In this document: positions 16,452-25,173 of the stretch, piece after piece
How the letters are laid out: each line of letters opens with the position of its first letter
Position numbering within the stretch: the first letter of the stretch is position 1
From: Alphaproteobacteria bacterium
GTDB lineage: Bacteria; Pseudomonadota; Alphaproteobacteria; Micropepsales; Micropepsaceae
Assembly: GCA_016124635.1 (NCBI GenBank)
Contig: WGNJ01000013.1
Coordinates: 248,001 to 312,000, forward strand
Direction: 5' to 3'
Length of the DNA stretch: 64,000 bases
Notes under the pieces: model-generated
What the model was told of the DNA's origin: nothing
The model's database searches: none
What the model saw: the letters and a program-made list of their open reading frames with translations, nothing else
Position numbers and translations under genes: made by a program

Positions 16452-17126
16452 TTGAAACAGCACGACAAAGTGCCTCTGACGGGCTTTGCAGATGTCGCGT
16501 CGGACGAAATGGTTCTTCGGGCGCGCCAGTTCCGCGATTTTATGAAGTCGAGACGAACGATACGCGACTTCTCCGATCGCCCGGTGCCGCGAGAGGCGAT
16601 CGAAGCCTGCATTGAAGCGGCCGCCACCGCGCCCAGCGGCGCCAATCACCAACCGTGGCATTTCGCCGTGATCGGATCACCGGACCTGAAGCACCGCATC
16701 CGCGAAGCCGCGGAGAAGGAAGAGCGTGCCTTCTACGCCGAGAAGGCGGGCACGGAATGGCTCGCCGCGCTCGAGCCGCTCGGCACCGATCCCGAGAAGC
16801 CCTTTCTCGACATCGCACCTTGGCTCATCGCCATTTTCGGGCAGAAGAAGGGCGGCATCGAGAATGATGGGCAACAGAAGAACTACTACGTCACCGAGTC
16901 GGTCGGCATCGCCACCGGCCTTTTGATCGCCGCATTGCATTCGGCAGGCCTCGCGACCTTGACCCACACGCCGAACCCGATGGGCTTTCTCAATGAGATA
17001 TGCGGCCGTCCCAAAAGCGAGCGCGCCTTCGTGCTCCTCGTGGTCGGCTATCCTGCGGAAGGCGCCACGGTGCCGAAGCACGCGCTGAGAAAAAAACCGC
17101 TGTCGGCGATTTCGTCCTGGCTCTGA
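16452..17126 (+). CDS. Nitroreductase-family flavoprotein
   Basis: The segment FMKSRRTIRDFSDRPVPREAIEACIEAAATAPSGANHQPWHFAVI holds the usual FMN-phosphate Arg residues and the Ser-Gly-Asn/Ala stretch of the nitroreductase fold. SVGIATGLLIAALHSAGLATLTHTPNP matches the second FMN-contacting helix region. It most resembles the iodotyrosine-deiodinase-like branch. Such enzymes use NAD(P)H to reduce nitro, quinone or halogenated compounds. The start is TTG at 16452, with GGAGA five bases upstream. A small GATTGC-GGC-GCAATC dyad overlaps the stop codon. Confidence 0.92.
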   Translation: MKQHDKVPLTGFADVASDEMVLRARQFRDFMKSRRTIRDFSDRPVPREAIEACIEAAATAPSGANHQPWHFAVIGSPDLKHRIREAAEKEERAFYAEKAGTEWLAALEPLGTDPEKPFLDIAPWLIAIFGQKKGGIENDGQQKNYYVTESVGIATGLLIAALHSAGLATLTHTPNPMGFLNEICGRPKSERAFVLLVVGYPAEGATVPKHALRKKPLSAISSWL

Positions 17127-17224
17127 TTGCGGCGCAATCGCGAAATAGCCCGCGAACGGCAGCTACCCAGTTGCTTTGAGACGCGAGCCATATGGAGCAA
17201 CTGCCAATAGGCGAAGTGAACGGT

Positions 17225-17500
17225 TCAGCGAACCTTTTCTTTCTCTTTGGGCGCCGACACACGGCGCGTCCTTGGCTCGGCTTTTGGCTTCGGCAGCAAT
17301 CGGAAGCGCGTTTGGCACCATGCGAAGTCGACACCGACATCGAGCAGCGCATCTGAACGTCCGCACGGGCAGGCGAATTCCATGATCGCAATGATGCGGT
17401 AGGTCTCTCCCGCGACCAGCGGCACTGGCCTTCCGGTCGCATGGTTCGGCGCGGCATTGACGCATAGGACCAGATCGCCCGGGCCGACCGCATCGCTCAT
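17225..17500 (-). CDS. Small conserved-looking protein with CxC motif
   Basis: ATG 17500 (MSDAVGPGDLVLCVNAAPNH) with AAGGA upstream gives about 91 aa. The fold looks beta-rich; it contains VPLVAGETYRI and a CPCGRSDALLDVG segment, with four Cys in all, and a basic Arg/Lys tail. The pattern resembles small phage-like or conserved proteins of unknown function with an SH3-like start (GDLVLCV...L..G..Y.I). I cannot assign a function. Confidence 0.65.
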   Translation of the reverse strand: MSDAVGPGDLVLCVNAAPNHATGRPVPLVAGETYRIIAIMEFACPCGRSDALLDVGVDFAWCQTRFRLLPKPKAEPRTRRVSAPKEKEKVR

Positions 17501-17688
17501 AACGTCCATCCTTGTGCCTAGATGGGGAAGACTAGACCTTGGAGCGCAACCGGCAAGGACTGGTTTGCGCTCGATGCGCCGCGCAGCGCGGGACTGGCCG
17601 ATTTGCGCGATCGAGCCGGCCAATCCGACAACAGATATTCGCGCTGATCGTCAAACGCGGTCGTTCGTCCTCCATAAGCCCGTACTTG

Positions 17689-18510
17689 TCATGCGCTCGC
17701 CAAGAATTCGGCGACAAGCCGATTGAAGCTCTCCGGCCGCTCGAAATAGGTCGAGTGTCCGGCGTCCGCGATGTGCGCGACCTTCGCGTTGGAAAGGTTT
17801 CGCGCCAGCGCGTCGGCGGCGAACGGCGGGATGACGATGTCCTCGTCGCCCGAGACGAACAGGATCGGACAGGCGATGCGCTCGAGATCGTGCGGCGGAC
17901 GCTTGCGCATCGCTATCAACTTCATGCGCAGCGCTTCCTTGTCGAGCGCGGCGCTCTGATCGTCGATGTGGCGATAAAGCAGATGCAACGCCGGTTGCTC
18001 GCGCGCCATGCGCTCACCGGCGGCGGGATGAATGCCGGCGGCGAACATCGACGGGATGCGTGACATGTTCTCCTGCATCCACGGGCCAAGGCGTGAGCGT
18101 TCGGGCTCGGCGATTTGCGCGGGATCGATCGTGCCGGTCGTGCCCGCGAGAACGAGCGCTTTGAGCGCGGCCGGCGAGGTCAGCGCATACTCGATGGCGG
18201 TCCAGCCGCCCATCGACTGTGCGACGAGGCGAATGTCGGCAAGCTCGAGATGTTCGATCAGCGCCGCGAGGTCGCCGGCAAAGTCCGCCGGATTCGGACC
18301 GCCCAAGATCGCCTGCGACGGTGCAAAGCCGCGATGGGCGAACGTCACGCATGTGTAGCGCGGCGCGAAGTGCGCAACTTGCTGAAACCACGACATCTGA
18401 TTGCCGCCCAGGCCGTGCGCAAAAACAATGGCCGGGCCCGAGCCGGTGACTTCGTAGTGGATGCGAGCGCCAGGGCGTTCGAGCGCGCCGATGCGGCGAG
18501 GAATTGTCAT
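17689..18510 (-). CDS. Alpha/beta hydrolase
   Basis: The fold is shown by the oxyanion segment FAHGLGGNQ, the nucleophile elbow AQSMGGW (Ser), the acid in SGDEDIVIPP and the His in DAGHSTYFERP. The protein has 273 aa, no signal peptide, and is likely cytosolic. The start ATG has GAGGTGA upstream. It belongs to a co-directional minus-strand series with an SDR and a CoA-transferase, which hints at catabolism, but the intergenic gaps exceed 150 bp. The ester, lactone or epoxide substrate is unknown. Confidence 0.92.
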   Translation of the reverse strand: MTIPRRIGALERPGARIHYEVTGSGPAIVFAHGLGGNQMSWFQQVAHFAPRYTCVTFAHRGFAPSQAILGGPNPADFAGDLAALIEHLELADIRLVAQSMGGWTAIEYALTSPAALKALVLAGTTGTIDPAQIAEPERSRLGPWMQENMSRIPSMFAAGIHPAAGERMAREQPALHLLYRHIDDQSAALDKEALRMKLIAMRKRPPHDLERIACPILFVSGDEDIVIPPFAADALARNLSNAKVAHIADAGHSTYFERPESFNRLVAEFLASA

Positions 18511-18559
18511 GGTTCACCTCATGCGGGCCGCAGGATAGCAAACGAACGAAGCGTTCCAA

Positions 18560-18620
18560 ATCCGCCGCTCAGTCGTCCTTAGCAGGATACGGCGCAAGAT
18601 CGCCGTAAGGCGCTCGCATC
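18560..18620. repeat. Dispersed intergenic repeat, copy A
   Basis: A roughly 50-bp element with the shared core CCGCTCAG.CGT, then AGGATACGGCG, then AGATCGCCG.AAG lies downstream of the SDR gene. Related copies lie near 19508-19562 and 25086-25145, each just downstream of a minus-strand gene. Confidence 0.6.
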
Positions 18621-18665
18621 GATCGGTGACAACGAGCTCAGGCCTTACGCGACAAGCGCTGCGGG

Positions 18666-19469
18666 CTAGCGAGCCGTTAGCCCGCCGTCGACGACAAGCT
18701 CGGATCCCGTCATGAACGCCGCATCGTCCGAGGCCAGAAACAGCACGGCATTGGCAATGTCTTCGGCCACCCCAAGCCGCCCGAGCGGATGCAATGCGAT
18801 CATGTTGGCGCGTACCTCGTTGGCGCCGCCGCCGCCGAGGGCGGAAAAATCTTTCATCAGATCCTGGCCCATGGTCGTGTCGATCAGGCCCGGATGGACC
18901 GAATTGACGCGGATTGCGAGGCCGAGCGCCGCGCACTCCAGCGCGGCCCCTTTGGTCATGATGCGCACCGCACCCTTTGATGCGTTGTAGGGAACAGCGA
19001 ACGCAGCGCCGACAAGCCCTGCGATCGACGACAAGTTGACGATCGATCCGCCGCCCGGCCATTGCTTTGCGCGCTTGGCGATCGCCGGTATCGCCGTTTT
19101 CAGGCCGAGAAACACGCCTTCGACATTGATCGACTGCATGTGGCGAAATTCCTCGATGGAGGTTGCGCTCATCGGTTTGGCGGAAAAGATTCCCGCATTG
19201 TTGATCAAAATGTCGAGGCCGCCGAACCGCCGTTCGCACTCGCCGACCGCCTCATGCCACGCGCTTTCATCGCGTACGTCGTGATGACGATAGCCGGCAC
19301 TTCCACCGCGCGAGTCGATAGCGGCGGCGGTCTTTTCGCCCTCGTCGTCCAAAACATCGGTGATCAGAACCGCAGCCCCGGCGTCGGCGAGCGCCTTTGC
19401 GCACGCCGCACCGATACCACGAGCCCCTCCGGTCACCAGTGCAACTCGTCCTGAAAGCTTCTTGGCCAT
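18666..19469 (-). CDS. Short-chain dehydrogenase/reductase (SDR)
   Basis: This is a classical SDR of 267 aa. The cofactor motif is TGGARGIG, the Asp in ITDVLDDEGE suggests NAD(H) preference, NNAG is present, the catalytic Ser is in NLSSIAG, and the Tyr/Lys pair is in YNASKGA. The start ATG 19469 has GGAGG eight bases upstream. It oxidises or reduces a small alcohol/ketone in the cytosol. Substrate cannot be inferred. Confidence 0.94.
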   Translation of the reverse strand: MAKKLSGRVALVTGGARGIGAACAKALADAGAAVLITDVLDDEGEKTAAAIDSRGGSAGYRHHDVRDESAWHEAVGECERRFGGLDILINNAGIFSAKPMSATSIEEFRHMQSINVEGVFLGLKTAIPAIAKRAKQWPGGGSIVNLSSIAGLVGAAFAVPYNASKGAVRIMTKGAALECAALGLAIRVNSVHPGLIDTTMGQDLMKDFSALGGGGANEVRANMIALHPLGRLGVAEDIANAVLFLASDDAAFMTGSELVVDGGLTAR

Positions 19470-19507
19470 GTCTCGAACCTCCGCGCGCATTTGCGCCATA
19501 GTTTCAA

Positions 19508-19562
19508 AAGCCGCTCAGTCGTTCTCACCAGGATACGGCCCGAGATCGACGAAAGCGGTCAC
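19508..19562. repeat. Dispersed intergenic repeat, copy B
   Basis: This copy reads CCGCTCAGTCGTTC, then AGGATACGGCCCGAGATCG, then CGAAAG. It lies between the SDR start and the end of the CoA-transferase gene, i.e. downstream of the latter. Confidence 0.6.
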
Positions 19563-19638
19563 AAGGCGGGCGCAACGCGGTGCGGAAAAGATGCCTGAGC
19601 AAAAAAAAGGAAAATCATCTTCCCGAACGAAACCGCCT

Positions 19639-20973
19639 TTAGTGCACCCACCGCCGGATCAATCCGGCCTCACGCGCTTGGCGCTCCAAATCATCGCGAA
19701 AGTCCGGGTGGGCGAGGCCGATCAATGCCTTCGCGCGGTCGGCGACGGACTTCCCCTTCAGATTGACGATCCCATACTCGGTCACGACGTACATGATGTC
19801 GGATCGCGGCGTCGTCACGATGTTGCCAGGCGTCAGGTCTAGGACGATCCGGCTTTTGCGCGTGCCTTTTCGCTCGTAGGTGGACGACAGCAGCATGAAC
19901 GATTTGCCGCCCTTTGACGCATAGGCGCCGCGCACGAACTGCAACTGCCCGCCCGTGCCGGTCAGATGACGGTGACCGTCCGATTCCGACGCCGCCTGTC
20001 CTTGCAAGTCGATCTGCGTCGTGTTGTTGATCGAAACCGCCTTGTCGTTCTGCATGATGATGTGCGGCAAGTTCGTGTAGTCGACGGGTCGGCACTCCGC
20101 GTCCGGATTGCGCGTGATGGCGTCATACATGTACTTGGAGCCGAGCGCGAAGGTGAAGACCACCTTGCCGGGATCGAGCTTCTTACGCGCTCCCGTCACG
20201 CAGCCCGCTTTGACGAGATCGATGATACCGTCGGTCAGCATTTCGGTATGAATGCCGAGATCCTTGAACCCAGCCTCGGCAAGCAGCGAACAAGCGGCGT
20301 TCGGCATGGCTCCAATGCCGATTTGTATGCAGGACCCTTCTTCGATTTCGGAGGCGACCAAATGCGCCACCTTGTGGTCGATGTCGGTCAGCGGCGCGTG
20401 CGGGAGTTCGGTCGGCGGCCGATCTGTGCCGTCGATGATGTAGTCGACTTGATCGACATGGACGCCGTTCCCGGCACCGTAGACGTAAGGTATCCCGGGC
20501 GACTCCTCCACGATGACCGTTCGCGCCCGCTCCAGAACCGTGCCGATCCACGCGTTCGTCGGACCGAAGTTGAAGACCCCGTTCTCGTCCATCGGTGCGA
20601 CTCTGATCACCGCGATATCCGGCGGGTCGAGAAAGCGGCGGTAGTAGTCCGGGACCTCACCTAGATTCAGCGGGATATAGATCACGCTCCCGGCGTCGTG
20701 TTTCATGCGGTCGTAACCGCCGAAATGCCAATTGTAGGATTGGAAGTGTTCGCCCTGCGGATCGGCCTCGAGGAACGCAAGCGGACGGATCGAAAGGCAC
20801 GATCGAATTTTGACATCCGAAAGCTCGCTTGCCCGCGCCGCCAAAGTCTTGTCGAACACTTCCGATTGCGAGTTCACCCCGCCCAGATCGAGCCACATGC
20901 CCGATTTCACCAGCGCAGCCGCATCCGCTGCCGATATCCGTTTCGCATGTACATCCATGCTGCGATTGCTCAC
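19639..20973 (-). CDS. Acetyl-CoA hydrolase / 4-hydroxybutyrate CoA-transferase family protein
   Basis: The 444-aa length and the motifs match the family-I CoA-transferase group that includes 4-hydroxybutyrate and butyryl CoA-transferases: GAGNGVHVDQVDYIID, IGIGAMPNA, the catalytic Glu in LGIHTEMLTDG, and late STYERKGTRKSRIV with TTPRSDIMYVVTEYG. The enzyme moves CoA between acyl groups through a glutamyl-CoA intermediate. The GTG start at 20973 has GGGAGAG upstream. An AbfD-like protein is encoded 10 kb away, but I cannot show a shared pathway. Confidence 0.9.
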   Translation of the reverse strand: MSNRSMDVHAKRISAADAAALVKSGMWLDLGGVNSQSEVFDKTLAARASELSDVKIRSCLSIRPLAFLEADPQGEHFQSYNWHFGGYDRMKHDAGSVIYIPLNLGEVPDYYRRFLDPPDIAVIRVAPMDENGVFNFGPTNAWIGTVLERARTVIVEESPGIPYVYGAGNGVHVDQVDYIIDGTDRPPTELPHAPLTDIDHKVAHLVASEIEEGSCIQIGIGAMPNAACSLLAEAGFKDLGIHTEMLTDGIIDLVKAGCVTGARKKLDPGKVVFTFALGSKYMYDAITRNPDAECRPVDYTNLPHIIMQNDKAVSINNTTQIDLQGQAASESDGHRHLTGTGGQLQFVRGAYASKGGKSFMLLSSTYERKGTRKSRIVLDLTPGNIVTTPRSDIMYVVTEYGIVNLKGKSVADRAKALIGLAHPDFRDDLERQAREAGLIRRWVH

Positions 20974-21218
20974 CCTGCCGCTCTCCCTAAATCGCTTTTT
21001 GGGGAGATACTGGCACGGATGTTTGCAACGTCAATCAGCGGAAAGCGGCTGCAGCTAGTGTTCCAACAATGGCTCGGGCAGGGGGCGCGTTTCGGGATCG
21101 GGTGGAGCGAGAATGCGTGCGGCATTGAGCGCAGCCCGAGCGCTCTCGCACCGCGTGCTCGAAGCGGGTTATATGCCCTTCATTCTCAAGTTGTCTGCAC
21201 CACGGGAAGGATTGCGTT

Positions 21219-21842
21219 GTGACATTGAAGGTGATCGGAACAGGAGTAGGTCGTACCGGCACCTATTCGCTGAAGCTTGCTGTCAACCTGCTGGGCTTCG
21301 GGCCGTGTCATCACATGGAAGAGGTCTTGCACAACATGGCGGTGCAGACGCCGCTCTGGGTGGATGCGGTGCAGGGCCGTCCGGATTGGCAGCAAATCTA
21401 CCGCGGTTACGCTAGCGCCGTAGATTGGCCGACCGCCGGCTTTGTGCGTGAGCTGTACGGCGCCTATCCGAACGCCAAGTTCGTTCTTACGCATCGCAGC
21501 CCCGAGAGCTGGGTCGCGAGTTTCTCGGAAACGATCTACAAGTTGGTCTCGAACCAAGATCAAGTACCGCCGGAGATGCGGGCGTGGCTCGCGATGGCCG
21601 TGGCCGTGATCAAGAAGACCGGATTTCCAGCGGGTCTCGATGCAGACGGGCTGCGTCGTGCGTTTCTCGCGCATACCGACGAGGTCAAAGCGACGATCCC
21701 GGCCAAACAGCTGCTGATCTACGAAGTTAAGGAAGGATGGGAGCCGCTCTGCAATTTCCTCGGCGTTCCGGTTCCCGCCGAGCAATTCCCTCGAACGAAC
21801 GACCGCGCCGAGTTCTGGGATCGCGTTGCCGGAAAAATCTGA
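21219..21842 (+). CDS. Sulfotransferase-family protein
   Basis: The N-terminus VIGTGVGRTGTYSLKLAVNLLG contains the P-loop-like 5'-phosphosulfate-binding segment of PAPS-dependent sulfotransferases, and the middle has FVLTHRSPESWVASF, the 3'-phosphate-binding region with Arg and Ser. GWEPLCNFLGVPVP is the usual C-terminal helix. It is 207 aa, close to the length of the bacterial and eukaryotic NAD-dependent-epimerase-misnamed members of this family. GTG 21219 has GGGAAGG eight bases upstream. Acceptor unknown. Confidence 0.88.
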   Translation: MTLKVIGTGVGRTGTYSLKLAVNLLGFGPCHHMEEVLHNMAVQTPLWVDAVQGRPDWQQIYRGYASAVDWPTAGFVRELYGAYPNAKFVLTHRSPESWVASFSETIYKLVSNQDQVPPEMRAWLAMAVAVIKKTGFPAGLDADGLRRAFLAHTDEVKATIPAKQLLIYEVKEGWEPLCNFLGVPVPAEQFPRTNDRAEFWDRVAGKI

Positions 21843-22175
21843 CGTTGATGAGCGATCGGAAGATCGTAGTCCCGATTTCAGGCTGATACGCGGCGCTTCA
21901 AAGGCGATAGGACTGATCTATCCGCAAATCGCAGTTCGATCGCGTTGAAGAGGGCCGCGGGATTCCGAGTTGGGCGCCGTACGGAAGTCTGGAAATGGAG
22001 CCGCTTTGAGCCCTTCGCTGGGATCGGTTGTCGAGAATCCTCGCCTGGCACCGCAGATGATCCGCCTTCACGGGGGCAAGTCACCCGCATCCCCCATTTG
22101 AGGTATTGTCGCCGCCGCTGGCCCCGGCGTTAGTGATCGCGGATGCACTGCATCACTTCGAATCAGGGGAAGAGT
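21843..22175. other. Intergenic region without recognisable gene
   Basis: This 333-bp gap lies between the sulfotransferase gene and a small secreted protein gene on the same strand. I see no credible ORF, RNA gene or strong terminator; the promoter of the downstream gene is presumably here. Confidence 0.55.
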
Positions 22176-22520
22176 ATGCTCAAACTGACAAGCTCGTCGC
22201 TGCTTCTGCTTGCATCAGGGCTAGTTGCAGCAAGCGTCGCGACCTCGGCCTTCGCCGACGCGAACAAGAAAGTGAAGATCATCAACGAAACGCGCCACGC
22301 GATGGTGCAATTTCACGCCTCGCGCGTCGGCACGAACAGCTGGGAAGAGGACATTCTCGGCCGTGACACGCTCGGCGTCGGCAGATCCGTTGTCGTGAAC
22401 TTCGGCACCGACGATTACTGCCTCTATGACTTCCTCGGCGTCTTCGACGACGGCGACAAGGTCCAGAAGCGCCGTATCAACGTGTGCGAGATCGACACCT
22501 TCCGCTTCACGGAAGACTGA
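22176..22520 (+). CDS. Small secreted protein of unknown function
   Basis: ATG 22176 follows GGGGAAGAGT and starts a signal peptide (MLKLTSSSLLLLASGLVAASVATSAFA). The mature 87 residues contain KVKIINETRHAMVQFHAS, SWEEDILGRDTLGVGRSVVVNFG and the end VNVCEIDTFRF-like RINVCEIDTFRFTED, with two Cys. This pattern recurs in alphaproteobacterial secreted proteins that are sometimes misnamed argininosuccinate lyase. A beta-sandwich fold is plausible. Function unknown. Confidence 0.82.
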   Translation: MLKLTSSSLLLLASGLVAASVATSAFADANKKVKIINETRHAMVQFHASRVGTNSWEEDILGRDTLGVGRSVVVNFGTDDYCLYDFLGVFDDGDKVQKRRINVCEIDTFRFTED

Positions 22521-22593
22521 GACGCGCGATCGTCTTGAACGAGAGGGCCATGGCGTTGCGCCGTGGCTCTTCGTCGTTTGTGCCTGAGTACGT

Positions 22594-23319
22594 TCACGCG
22601 CAGGCGGTCAGCTGCTCGCTTTTGCGAGCCGCTGCGGTCATGGGTTCGAATCCGCGAAAGTGCGCGAACTCGGAAAGCTCGGCGCGGCGCGCGCGCCAGC
22701 GGTTCACCCGATGCGCTTCGTCCATCACGCCGAGAGCCATACCGCAAAAGAGCATCAGCTCGCTTGGCATCTTCAGGTAAGCCTGTACGGTCCGTGGGAA
22801 CATCGCCCACGCCTCGAGCGGCGCGGTATGCAGCCCGTGTTCGCGTGCGAGCAGCATCACCGCCATGATATACATGCCGAGATCGCTCCATTGGCCCTGC
22901 TGCATGTTGCGATCGATGGCGAAGAACAGACCGACCGGCGCACCGAAAAATTGGTAGTTGCGCACGAGCTGCTCGCGAAACTCTTCGACGTCGAGGCGGG
23001 TTACGTTCAGCGCCGTATACATGTCGGCGCCGACCTGCCAGCGCCGCGAGAGATACGGCTCCTTCATCGCGGTCGGAAATATGTTGTACTCGGTCGGTCC
23101 GTCGCTGATTTCGCCGTTGCGAATGCGGCGCGAGATTTGGTCGGTCAGGCCTTTGAGATCTGCGCCGGCCAGCGCCCATACGTGTTGCGGTTGGAGGTTG
23201 CCGCCCGAGGGGGCGCGCGTTGCGCCTTTCAGAATGGCCCGGACGGTTTCCGCTGAAACCGGCGTATCCAGGAACGCGCGGCAGGTAATCCGAGAATTGA
23301 GAGCTTGGGTGACGTCCAT
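22594..23319 (-). CDS. Nitroreductase-family flavoprotein
   Basis: The protein of 241 aa has the FMN-phosphate site near the N-terminus (ALNSRITCRAFLDTPV), APSGGNLQPQHVWAL, and the central segment LGMYIMAVMLLAREHGLHTAPLEAW. ATG 23319 has GGGAGA eight bases upstream. It is divergent from a TetR regulator, and two identical-half palindromes lie between the two starts, so it is very likely the regulated target. Substrates of such enzymes include nitroaromatics and quinones. Confidence 0.92.
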   Translation of the reverse strand: MDVTQALNSRITCRAFLDTPVSAETVRAILKGATRAPSGGNLQPQHVWALAGADLKGLTDQISRRIRNGEISDGPTEYNIFPTAMKEPYLSRRWQVGADMYTALNVTRLDVEEFREQLVRNYQFFGAPVGLFFAIDRNMQQGQWSDLGMYIMAVMLLAREHGLHTAPLEAWAMFPRTVQAYLKMPSELMLFCGMALGVMDEAHRVNRWRARRAELSEFAHFRGFEPMTAAARKSEQLTACA

Positions 23320-23345
23320 GACGGCATCTCCCGCCAAGCGGCTGA

Positions 23346-23385
23346 TTGACTTACAGCGTAAGTAGCCAGATACTTACGGTGTAAG
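23346..23385. promoter_or_regulatory. Double TetR-type operator overlapping a sigma70-like promoter
   Basis: CTTAC-AGC-GTAAG (23350-23362) and CTTAC-GGT-GTAAG (23373-23385) are two 13-bp dyads with identical arms, 23 bp centre to centre. They overlap TTGACT (23346-23351), a 17-bp spacer and GATACT (23369-23374), which together look like the tetR promoter. Binding would repress the regulator and the divergent nitroreductase. Confidence 0.8.
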
Positions 23386-23400
23386 TTAATCGGAGTCAAT

Positions 23401-24096
23401 ATGGCGCCGCGCAAATCCGTCAAGGAGCCGCTGAGCCGGACAAAGATCCTCGAGACCGCGTTGCGTCTCATCGACAAGGAAGGGCTTTCGGCGCTTTCCA
23501 TGCGCCGTCTCGCCGGGCAACTCGGTGTCGAGGCCATGTCGCTCTACAATCACGTCGCCGACCGCGGCGATCTGCTCGACGGCGTCACCAATCTCGTTCT
23601 ATCCCGCATCGAACCGCCGGATGCGAAGCTGCCCTGGCAATCGCGTCTCGAAGCGATCGCCATGGGCCTCTACAGGGCGCTATTGGCGCATCCGCCGCTC
23701 GTAACCCTGCTGGCCACCACGGAGTCGCGCGTGAGCGATCCGGCGGTGATGAGCGGTTTGGACATGATCGCAGCCGCGCTCGTTGAGTCGGGGCTATCGC
23801 GGGCGCAACAGGTCAGCGCCTTTCGCGGTCTGATCGCGATGACCTTCGGTTTTGTCATGGCGCATACGCAAGGCTTGAGCTCGACGAAGGCGGCCGCGGA
23901 GAAGCATTGGGCCGCCTGGGACAGCGCGCAATGGATGCGGCCCGAACTGCCGAATCTCTCGCGCCTTGCGCCGCAGTTCCTCAAGACGCACGCGGACGAT
24001 GATCTCCGCTTCATGATGAAGGCTTATTTCGCGGCGATCGCCGCGCAAGCGCGCGCCAACAAGCGCGAGACGGCGAGCGAGAGCGCCGCACGGTAG
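23401..24096 (+). CDS. TetR-family transcriptional repressor
   Basis: The N-terminal helix-turn-helix is TKILETALRLIDKEGLSALSMRRLAGQLGVEAMSLYNHVADRGDLLDGV, typical of the TetR class with a TetR_C-type ligand domain (residues about 80-220). The C-terminal domain contains FRGLIAMTFGFVMAHTQGLS. The gene starts 16 bp after the second of two operator palindromes, so it is probably autoregulated and represses the divergent nitroreductase. Inducer unknown. Confidence 0.93.
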   Translation: MAPRKSVKEPLSRTKILETALRLIDKEGLSALSMRRLAGQLGVEAMSLYNHVADRGDLLDGVTNLVLSRIEPPDAKLPWQSRLEAIAMGLYRALLAHPPLVTLLATTESRVSDPAVMSGLDMIAAALVESGLSRAQQVSAFRGLIAMTFGFVMAHTQGLSSTKAAAEKHWAAWDSAQWMRPELPNLSRLAPQFLKTHADDDLRFMMKAYFAAIAAQARANKRETASESAAR

Positions 24097-24125
24097 CAAC
24101 CGGCGAGGTCTACTTAGGCAGCGTT

Positions 24126-24941
24126 CTAACGCGCCGCACCGGCCTCAGCCTTGTCGTCGGAAGGCAATGGCATCTCGCGCGTGCGCACGACTGGGGGCAC
24201 AAGCGGCGGCGCGCCAGAAACGAAGGGCGCCATACGGGTCAACCACGACATGAGTTCCGGATAGTCCAGGATGTCCATGCTCCCTCGAAATCCCGTCATA
24301 TAGAAGAGCGCGAACTGCGGATACGCCGCTAGGTCCGGCAGCGACGGCGCGCGACGGCCGAGGAGAAAGGGGCCGCCTTCCAAGCGCGAGATGAACTGAC
24401 GATAAATCTTGTCCTTTGATTCCCGAAGCGGAAGCCCGTCGTCCGCGATTTCGAGCAAGCGTCGGACGAACGTTACCCGTTGGACGAAGTAAGGCCACGC
24501 CAAGCGCAGCGCTAATGGCAGTCCGCCCTGCGCCGTCTTCGCCATGACTGACGAGAGCTTCCAACCGTTGAGCCATTTGTTCAGGCCGTCCCCCGGAAAG
24601 TAGCGAAAGCTGCTGGGAATGAGACAATCCGAGATCCAGCCGTCGATCTTCAACAGTTCGTCGCGCTCTGCCCCGCTCTCGGGTAGGAGCCGCAATTGAT
24701 CCGGGAATCGCTCGTCGAGCCACAACCCGATTGGGGTCGAATCCGCGCGACTCTCGCCATCGATCGTCACGACCGGAATCTGCCGACCCACGGGCAAATC
24801 CTCCCGGACACGAAACGGGTTGATGTAGAAGCATTCGAACGGGACGCGCTTATAGAGCAGAAAGCAGTGCACCTTGGACGCATAAGGGCTCATTGCGTAG
24901 GTATAAAGTGTGACGCGCGGAATTTCTGGGGCGATGCTCAT
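24126..24941 (-). CDS. Glutathione S-transferase-like protein
   Basis: The N-terminal thioredoxin-like domain (VTLYTYAMSPYASKVHCFLLYKRVPFE, then QIPVVTIDGES and DSTPIGLWLDERFP) is followed by an all-helical domain of about 180 residues with LLGRRAPSLPDLAAYPQF, the usual N-capping Asp region of GST C-domains. At about 271 aa it is longer than ordinary GSTs, as in the mPGES-2-like group. ATG 24941 has AGGA five bases upstream; upstream ATG 24947 is possible. Function unknown; glutathione-dependent detoxification is only a family-level guess. Confidence 0.85.
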   Translation of the reverse strand: MSIAPEIPRVTLYTYAMSPYASKVHCFLLYKRVPFECFYINPFRVREDLPVGRQIPVVTIDGESRADSTPIGLWLDERFPDQLRLLPESGAERDELLKIDGWISDCLIPSSFRYFPGDGLNKWLNGWKLSSVMAKTAQGGLPLALRLAWPYFVQRVTFVRRLLEIADDGLPLRESKDKIYRQFISRLEGGPFLLGRRAPSLPDLAAYPQFALFYMTGFRGSMDILDYPELMSWLTRMAPFVSGAPPLVPPVVRTREMPLPSDDKAEAGAAR

Positions 24942-25085
24942 CCTCATCCTGCCGATTGCCAATGTGCGTGAGACAAGGGAGATAACAGTGCAAGCGCCTG
25001 CAATACAACGAACGGCGGGTTCGATTATCTCTGTTTTAGACCATTCCGCGCCGAAGCGCCTATTTCGGCGAATGGCTTAGGTGCT

Positions 25086-25145
25086 CCAAAGCTGCCGCTC
25101 AGGCGTGACGCTGAGGCACGGCGTGAGATCGCCGAAAGCCGACAC
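25086..25145. repeat. Dispersed intergenic repeat, copy C
   Basis: This copy reads CTCCAAAGCTGCCGCTCAGG, then GAGGCACGGCGTGAGATCGC, then CGAAAGCC. It closely matches copies A and B and again lies just downstream of a minus-strand gene (stop at 25174). Confidence 0.6.
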
Positions 25146-25173
25146 GCCCCTCGGCATAAGCGTCCTGTAAAAG

